Below, piece after piece: positions 59,163 to 64,000 of a DNA stretch of 64,000 nucleotides. Origin of the DNA: Planctomycetota bacterium. Its GTDB lineage: Bacteria > Planctomycetota > UBA1135 > GCA-002686595. Numbering within the stretch: position 1 is the stretch's first letter; the number at the start of each line of letters is the position of its first letter. The position numbers were made by a program, and so were the translations under genes. The notes under the pieces are model-generated. The model worked only from the letters and a program-made list of their open reading frames with translations, did not search any database and had not been told where the DNA came from. Location of the stretch: the NCBI GenBank assembly GCA_029259655.1, contig JAJDET010000163.1, positions 24,558 through 88,557 of the forward strand, given 5' to 3'.

Positions 59163-60250
59163 TGGCGCGCTTGCGAGCCCTCTCGGCCGGGATGCTCGTC
59201 GCCGGTCCGCTCCTCGCGGTCCCGCTCGGCGGATTCGCGCCGGAGAGCGCAGCGGCGCCACGCTACGCCGCACTGCCGTTGCGGAACGCGACGCTCGAGG
59301 TGGAGGCCGGCACGGACCTGTGGCGGACCGTGCAGGGCGCGCTCGAGGCGCGCGGCGCGAGCTTCCTCCCGGAGGAGGCGCTGGAGCGCTTCCTGCGCTC
59401 ACGCCGCATCCGCTACACGGACTCCATGACGGTCGTGGACGCGCGCGATCTCGGCACGGGCGAGGGCGTCGACTTCGTTCTGGCCAGCACGCTGCTGCGC
59501 TTCGACCGCACCCCCGTGCCCGAGATCACGCTGGCCGTGCGGACGATCGACGTCACGTCGGGCGGGCGCGTGCAGTCCGCCGTCGTCTCCCTACGAGGCG
59601 ACGACACGAAGGGGCTCCTGGGCCTGGGCGCCGTCGAGGACGCCGACGAGCTGGCCCTGGAGATCACGGCTCGCGTGCTCGACGACTTCGATCCGGAGGG
59701 CGCGCCCACACGAGCGCCGCGCCGGGGGTCGTCCGGTCGAGTGGACGATGCCTTCGTGGCCGAGGGCTTCGACCCGAGCTCGATCACGCGCATCGCGATC
59801 CTCCCGCCCGTGAACCGGACGAATCGCCAGGAGGCGGCCGCGCACGTCGCCGAGCACTTCGCCCACCAGTGGTTCCGGATTGCGGGCGCCGAGGTCGTCG
59901 AGGCGTCCGAGCTCCGCGCCGCTCTCATCCGCGCACGCGTGCGATCGCTGGAGATGCTCGACGAGAACCTCCTCCGCCTCATCGGTCGCGAAGTGGGCAC
60001 GCGCTATTTCTGCCTGGGGAGCGTCGAGCACTACGCGGCTGCGACCGTCTTCACCGAGCACGGATTGTTGCCGGAGGTCGAGATCGCGCTCCGCGTCCTG
60101 GACGTGGTGGACGGAAAGATCGTCGCGGCGGCCGGCGTGCACCGCGGCGGGGACGACTATCACAAGATCCTGGGCCTGGGCAACGTCCGGAGCCTCGGCG
60201 CCCTCACGGAGAGAGCCGCAGGCGAGCTGATCGCCACCATCACCCGATGA
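59162..60250 (+). CDS. Secreted protein with two CsgG/TolB-like domains
   Basis: A 362-residue protein with a signal-like start (LSAGMLVAGPLLAVPLGGFA). Two halves each carry the pattern also seen in the preceding gene: FLPEEALERFLRS, GVDFVLASTLLRF, TLAVRTIDVTSG in the first and ITRIAILPPVNRTN, GTRYFCLGSVEHY, EIALRVLDVVDGK in the second. It looks like a duplication of a TolB-N/CsgG-type alpha-beta domain. Function unknown; its position suggests a role in cytochrome export or outer-membrane assembly. Confidence 0.7.
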   Translation: MARLRALSAGMLVAGPLLAVPLGGFAPESAAAPRYAALPLRNATLEVEAGTDLWRTVQGALEARGASFLPEEALERFLRSRRIRYTDSMTVVDARDLGTGEGVDFVLASTLLRFDRTPVPEITLAVRTIDVTSGGRVQSAVVSLRGDDTKGLLGLGAVEDADELALEITARVLDDFDPEGAPTRAPRRGSSGRVDDAFVAEGFDPSSITRIAILPPVNRTNRQEAAAHVAEHFAHQWFRIAGAEVVEASELRAALIRARVRSLEMLDENLLRLIGREVGTRYFCLGSVEHYAAATVFTEHGLLPEVEIALRVLDVVDGKIVAAAGVHRGGDDYHKILGLGNVRSLGALTERAAGELIATITR

Positions 60251-61986
60251 GACACGAACGAAAGAGCGCGACGTTCGCGGCGCTCGCCGCGGCCACGGTC
60301 TCGGCCTGCGCGGCGATCGGGGGACCCTTCGGGCGCGACGCCGGGCCCGAGTCCATCGTGATCGCGAGGGTGGACGGCGAACCGCTCACCTTCGAGAACG
60401 CGATGGACGCGTTCCTGCCGTCGCACACGGGACACGGCATCCTCGTGCGCGGCGAGCAAGCGATCCGCGAGCTCGCCGGCCGGATCGTGGAACGCCGGCT
60501 CTTCCTGCAGGAGGCGATGACGCTGGGCGTGCACGAGGATCCCGAGGTCCTGTTGGCCGTGGAGGAGTACGGGCTGGCGCTGGCCGGGATCGAGTTCTGG
60601 AAGCGCGAGGTGGACGAGCAGATCTTCGTCTCGGACGAGGAGGTCGAGGCCTTCTACGCGAAGACCGACCAGGCGCTGTCGCTCTCGCTGCTCCAGGTGG
60701 ACGACGGCGATCGCGCCGAGGAGCTGCGCGAGGCCATCCTCGGGGGCGCCGAGTTCGCCGAGCTGGCCGAGGCCGAGTCGACGCACGCGTCGGCCTCCTT
60801 CGGCGGGGCCGTCACCTACGTGCGACGGGGGGAGCTCGAGCGGAGCCTCGAGGACCTCGCCTTCGCGCTGGAGGAGCCCGGTGATCTGACGCCCGTGGTC
60901 GAGACCGAGGACGGGTTCGTCTTCGTCCGGCTCGACGAGCGCACGCTGAACCCCGTTCGACCCGACCGCGATGTCGCGATCCCTCAGATCCGCAGCATCC
61001 TCGAGAGCCGCGTCGAGGACCGGCTGCGCGAGGAGACGGAGGCGCGCGTCCAGCGGGAGGCCGCCGCGAGCCTCTTCGGGGAATGGCTCGTGCGCGACGA
61101 GCTGATCGGCGAGGGCAACGGGGACGTCATCGTGGCGGAGTCCTCGGGCGAGACGCTGACCATGGACGCGTTCCGCACCATGCTGAACATGGATGCGATC
61201 AGGAGCGGGCCGGAGCAGCAGGTCGCAGAGGCGGCCCTCGCCATCGCTGCTCAGTGGACGCAGCGGCGCGCCGTCGCCCTGGCGGTGAAGGGCACGGACA
61301 TCCTCGAGGATCCGGACGTCGTCCGTAAGCTCGAGAAGTTCCGCCGCGACGCGATTCTCACGACGCTCTACGAGGACTACGTGTACGGCGACCTCGAGTA
61401 CGGCGAGGAGGACATCCGCGCGTACTACGACGAGCACAGCGAGGACGAGTTCACACGCCCGCCCGAAGTGCGGCTCGCCTACCTGGTCGTGGCGGAGGCC
61501 CAGACGGCCGAGGAGGCCGCGCGGCGCCTTGCGGCGGGGGAGGACTTCGAGACCGTCGCGAACGACGTCTCGATCGACCAGGCGTCCGCGGCCCACGGCG
61601 GTCGCATCGGCTGGGTGCGTCCGGGGCAGATCCTCTCCGTGGTCGAGGAACGCGTCTTCGCGCTCGAGATCGGCGAGCTCGACGGACCGATCGAGACCGA
61701 GCTCGGTTACTTCGTGGTACAGGCTCTCGACCGGCGGGACTCGGTCCCCGTGCCCTACGAGATGGCCCGACGCATGGCGGAGGAGCGAGTCGCCAAGAGC
61801 ATGCGGAAGAACGCCTACGACGAATGGGCACGCGCGCTCCGCGAACGCGCCGGCATCGAGATCCTGGACGAGGGGATCCGTGAAGCGGCCGCGTGGGTCG
61901 AAACGCAGGCGGCCGATGACGGAGGCGACGTCCAATCCGTGATCGACAGCGCCCCGGCGCCGTCGCACGGCGGAGGCGCACCGTGA
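60247..61986 (+). CDS. Parvulin-type peptidyl-prolyl isomerase lipoprotein
   Basis: A 579-residue protein with a lipobox (AALAAATVSAC). It has a SurA-like N-terminal helical part and two PpiC domains: one near 150-235 (GGAEFAELAEAESTHASASFG region) and one near 415-505 (LAAGEDFETVANDVS, GGRIGWVRPGQIL, GELDGPIETELGYFVVQ). Such foldases help exported or outer-membrane proteins to fold; here the clients would be the cytochromes and outer-membrane parts encoded alongside. ATGA upstream, GTGA downstream. Confidence 0.87.
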   Translation: MRHERKSATFAALAAATVSACAAIGGPFGRDAGPESIVIARVDGEPLTFENAMDAFLPSHTGHGILVRGEQAIRELAGRIVERRLFLQEAMTLGVHEDPEVLLAVEEYGLALAGIEFWKREVDEQIFVSDEEVEAFYAKTDQALSLSLLQVDDGDRAEELREAILGGAEFAELAEAESTHASASFGGAVTYVRRGELERSLEDLAFALEEPGDLTPVVETEDGFVFVRLDERTLNPVRPDRDVAIPQIRSILESRVEDRLREETEARVQREAAASLFGEWLVRDELIGEGNGDVIVAESSGETLTMDAFRTMLNMDAIRSGPEQQVAEAALAIAAQWTQRRAVALAVKGTDILEDPDVVRKLEKFRRDAILTTLYEDYVYGDLEYGEEDIRAYYDEHSEDEFTRPPEVRLAYLVVAEAQTAEEAARRLAAGEDFETVANDVSIDQASAAHGGRIGWVRPGQILSVVEERVFALEIGELDGPIETELGYFVVQALDRRDSVPVPYEMARRMAEERVAKSMRKNAYDEWARALRERAGIEILDEGIREAAAWVETQAADDGGDVQSVIDSAPAPSHGGGAP

Positions 61987-63983
61987 CGCGACCCGGACTG
62001 AACACGTGGGTCCTCGGGATCCTCATTCTCGCGGCCCTGCTCTCGGCATGCGGTCCTCAGACGCGACCGCAACCGCGCAGGCAGCGGCAAGTGGCGACGC
62101 GATCCTGCGTGGACTGCCACGAAGACGTCACGACCGAGCTGGCCGCGTCCAGGAACCACTTCGAGGGGCTGGGAGCGAGGTGCGAGGACTGCCACGCGCG
62201 TCACGGGCTGGTGGGTGTCCTCAAGCTCGTGACGGAGCAGCCGGAGCTGTGCGTCGACTGCCACTCGGACACGGCCGCCTTCGCGAATGCGGAGCTCGCC
62301 CATGCCCCGGTGGCGGAGGGCGACTGCACCGCGTGCCACGACCCGCACGCCTCCGACCTGCCCGCGCTCGCCAGCGCCGCGGGGCCCGAGCTCTGCTTCA
62401 CCTGCCACGGGCAAGAGGAGTTCGTCGGGGAGGGCGTTCATCCGCCCGTCGCGGAGGGCTGCGTCGCATGCCACGACCCGCACGTGAACGCGACGGAATC
62501 GGGCCTCGCGCGCCCGCAGCTCGAGCTGTGTGCGAGCTGCCACGACTTCGCGGCGCCGGAGTTCGGCGAAGCCCACCTCGACCACGACGTCTCGCGCTCG
62601 GACTGCGGCTCGTGTCACTCGCCGCACAAGTCCTCCGAACCGGGGCTGCTGCGTCCGTTCCAGCACGAGCCGCTCGCCGACCGTGACTGCAGCGTGTGCC
62701 ACGTCGAACCGGAGGACGCCTCCGGGGAGGGCGTCGGCCCCGAGACACTGGCCGCGACCCAGAAGCTCTGCGGTGTCTGCCACTCCGCAGAGGTCGCGGA
62801 CTACCGCGAGCGCGCGAGTGTGCACTTCCCGGCCGTGAGCGGAGGGTGCACCGAGTGCCACACGCCCCACGCTTCCGAGTACAAAGGGCTCCTGGCTTCC
62901 GCCCCCGACGCATCCTGCGCGTCGTGCCACGAGACGCACGAGGAGATCGCGGAGATAACCGGGCCGGGCGCGTCCCCGCACGGGCCGGCGTCGGCCGGTG
63001 AGTGCACGAAGTGCCACGATCCGCACGGCGGTGCCGACCGCGCCCTGCTCGCACAGCCCGAGGAAGAGCTGTGCCTCTCCTGCCACCAGGAGCTGGAGGC
63101 GAGCTTCGAGATGGCGTCGGTACACGAGCCCCTCGGCTCCTGTACGAGCTGCCACGAGGCGCACGGTTCCTTCGCACAGCCGATCCTGAAGGGCACTCCG
63201 CTGCGGCTGTGCCTCACTTGCCACGTCGACCACCGCGAACGCCGCGAATCGGAGGAGCTGCACCTGCCGGTCGCCCAGGGTGCCTGCACCCAGTGCCACG
63301 ACCCCCACGCCACCCCGCACGCCGGGCTCCTCGTGACCGAGCGCGCGGAGCTCTGCGTGAAGTGCCACGGCGACCACCGCGAAGTGCCGGCGGGCGAGGC
63401 CACGCACCCCCCCTTCACGCGCGGCGAGTGTCACGAGTGCCACGACCCGCACGGTTCCGAGATGCCGGACCTCCTGGTCGCGGAAGGCGGGGAGCTGTGC
63501 CTGCGCTGTCACGGCATGACGCAGCGCGCCATCGAGAGCGGGAGCTTCGCCCACGCGCCCGCGGAGGCCGGAGCGTGTCTGGCCTGTCACGCGCCTCACA
63601 CCGCCCCACGCGAACACCTGCTCTCGCTGCCTGTCTCGAACCTGTGCGGGACGTGTCACGCCGATCTCGCCGACGAGATGTCGCGGCCGGGGTGGCGCCC
63701 CCACGAGCCGGCGCGCGCGGGCGACTGCCTCGAGTGTCACACGGCGCACGTCTCCGAGTTCCCGGGGCTCGTGACCACTCCGTCTCCGGAGCTCTGCTGG
63801 ACCTGCCACGAGGAGACGGATCAGAAGCTCGTCGACGCTCACCTCGGACACCTCGACCGGGATACCGACTGTCTCTCCTGTCACACCCCGCACGCGGCGG
63901 AAGGCGTCGGGCTCTTCTGGCCGAACCGTCACGCGCCGTTCGCGGAGAAGGACTGCAATGAGTGCCACGAAGACGGCGACTAG
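61983..63983 (+). CDS. 26-haem lipoprotein cytochrome c
   Basis: A 666-residue protein starting at GTG 61983 that overlaps the isomerase stop. The signal ends in a lipobox (LAALLSAC). I count 26 CxxCH sites (CVDCH at the start, CNECH at the end), evenly spread at about 25-residue spacing, many in the doubled form CxxCH-DPH typical of the doubled-CXXCH family. There is almost no other domain, so it is practically a haem wire. No CxxCK site, so it is not an NrfA nitrite reductase. Location: outer membrane, outside or inside face, from the lipobox. The gene is complete, with a TAG at 63981-63983. Confidence 0.93.
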   Translation: MTRPGLNTWVLGILILAALLSACGPQTRPQPRRQRQVATRSCVDCHEDVTTELAASRNHFEGLGARCEDCHARHGLVGVLKLVTEQPELCVDCHSDTAAFANAELAHAPVAEGDCTACHDPHASDLPALASAAGPELCFTCHGQEEFVGEGVHPPVAEGCVACHDPHVNATESGLARPQLELCASCHDFAAPEFGEAHLDHDVSRSDCGSCHSPHKSSEPGLLRPFQHEPLADRDCSVCHVEPEDASGEGVGPETLAATQKLCGVCHSAEVADYRERASVHFPAVSGGCTECHTPHASEYKGLLASAPDASCASCHETHEEIAEITGPGASPHGPASAGECTKCHDPHGGADRALLAQPEEELCLSCHQELEASFEMASVHEPLGSCTSCHEAHGSFAQPILKGTPLRLCLTCHVDHRERRESEELHLPVAQGACTQCHDPHATPHAGLLVTERAELCVKCHGDHREVPAGEATHPPFTRGECHECHDPHGSEMPDLLVAEGGELCLRCHGMTQRAIESGSFAHAPAEAGACLACHAPHTAPREHLLSLPVSNLCGTCHADLADEMSRPGWRPHEPARAGDCLECHTAHVSEFPGLVTTPSPELCWTCHEETDQKLVDAHLGHLDRDTDCLSCHTPHAAEGVGLFWPNRHAPFAEKDCNECHEDGD

Positions 63984-64000
63984 AGCCTGGGTCACGCTCG

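Noticed and set aside
61983..63983. NrfA-type nitrite reductase for the 26-haem protein
   Set aside because: No CxxCK site and no catalytic-domain sequence; all sites are CxxCH in a doubled-motif pattern.
1..64000. CRISPR array
   Set aside because: No set of evenly spaced identical repeats was seen; the repeats found are pairs or operator-like.

Overview
The window is GC-rich bacterial DNA. Ser/Thr kinases fused to WD40 propellers, a TPR/CHAT protein, a reprolysin-like protease with an IPT/TIG domain, a DUF1684 lipoprotein and very large multihaem cytochromes together suggest a Planctomycetota (or similarly complex Gram-negative) chromosome. That assignment is inferred from gene content; no rRNA or marker gene is present.

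(1) 1-12950, defence locus. A Z1-domain helicase-like ATPase (its 5' part lies outside the window), a DUF4420 PD-(D/E)XK nuclease and an AIPR protein overlap end to end. They are followed by a DNA glycosylase (HhH-GPD, endonuclease III type) fused in one polypeptide to a cytosine-5 methyltransferase, an ATPase with two GHKL domains (MORC/HSP90-like and histidine-kinase-like), and a second cytosine-5 methyltransferase. A nuclease resembling the 5-methylcytosine-dependent enzyme AspBHI converges on the last gene. The block stops 63 bp short of a tRNA-Arg(CCT). Z1, DUF4420, AIPR, MORC-like ATPase and m5C methyltransferase genes are known to cluster. The glycosylase-methyltransferase fusion, sitting where such clusters often carry a Vsr repair gene, is the strongest novelty candidate.

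(2) 13014-26600, a decaying accessory island. It holds the tRNA, a MNT-type nucleotidyltransferase with a small partner, three DUF4143 AAA ATPases each preceded by its own paired-repeat operator, an AbiEi antitoxin whose toxin is cut short, a winged-helix regulator, an intact tyrosine recombinase, a beta-helix protein, a metallophosphoesterase, a cupin and an ArsR-SRPBCC pair. Between 21.4 and 24.75 kb lie deleted or fragmentary second copies of the AbiEi, recombinase and winged-helix genes and of an ATPase operator. An inverted-repeat element sits at 26.4-26.6 kb.

(3) 26672-49776, chromosomal cell-biology genes. These are a secreted metalloprotease, DUF1684 and propeller lipoproteins, two paralogous membrane Ser/Thr kinases with WD40 domains, a secreted TPR-CHAT protease, an exported fusion of peroxiredoxin, DUF442-like phosphatase and DUF2202 ferritin-like domains, an ECF sigma factor, tryptophanase and a short HPF/RaiA protein. 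Tryptophanase and the HPF gene are each preceded by a copy of the same ~90-bp repeat.

(4) 49784-63983, an electron-transfer locus. A leftward operon encodes a tetrahaem cytochrome, a four-cluster iron-sulphur protein and an NrfD/PsrC-type quinone-interacting membrane subunit. Divergently, a tightly overlapping rightward operon encodes a duplicated-domain lipoprotein, ResB- and CcsA-type cytochrome c maturation proteins, a pentahaem cytochrome, two CsgG/TolB-like proteins, a parvulin foldase and a 26-haem lipoprotein cytochrome. The simplest reading is a self-contained system that makes and feeds a long haem wire at the cell surface, with 35 CxxCH sites in total.
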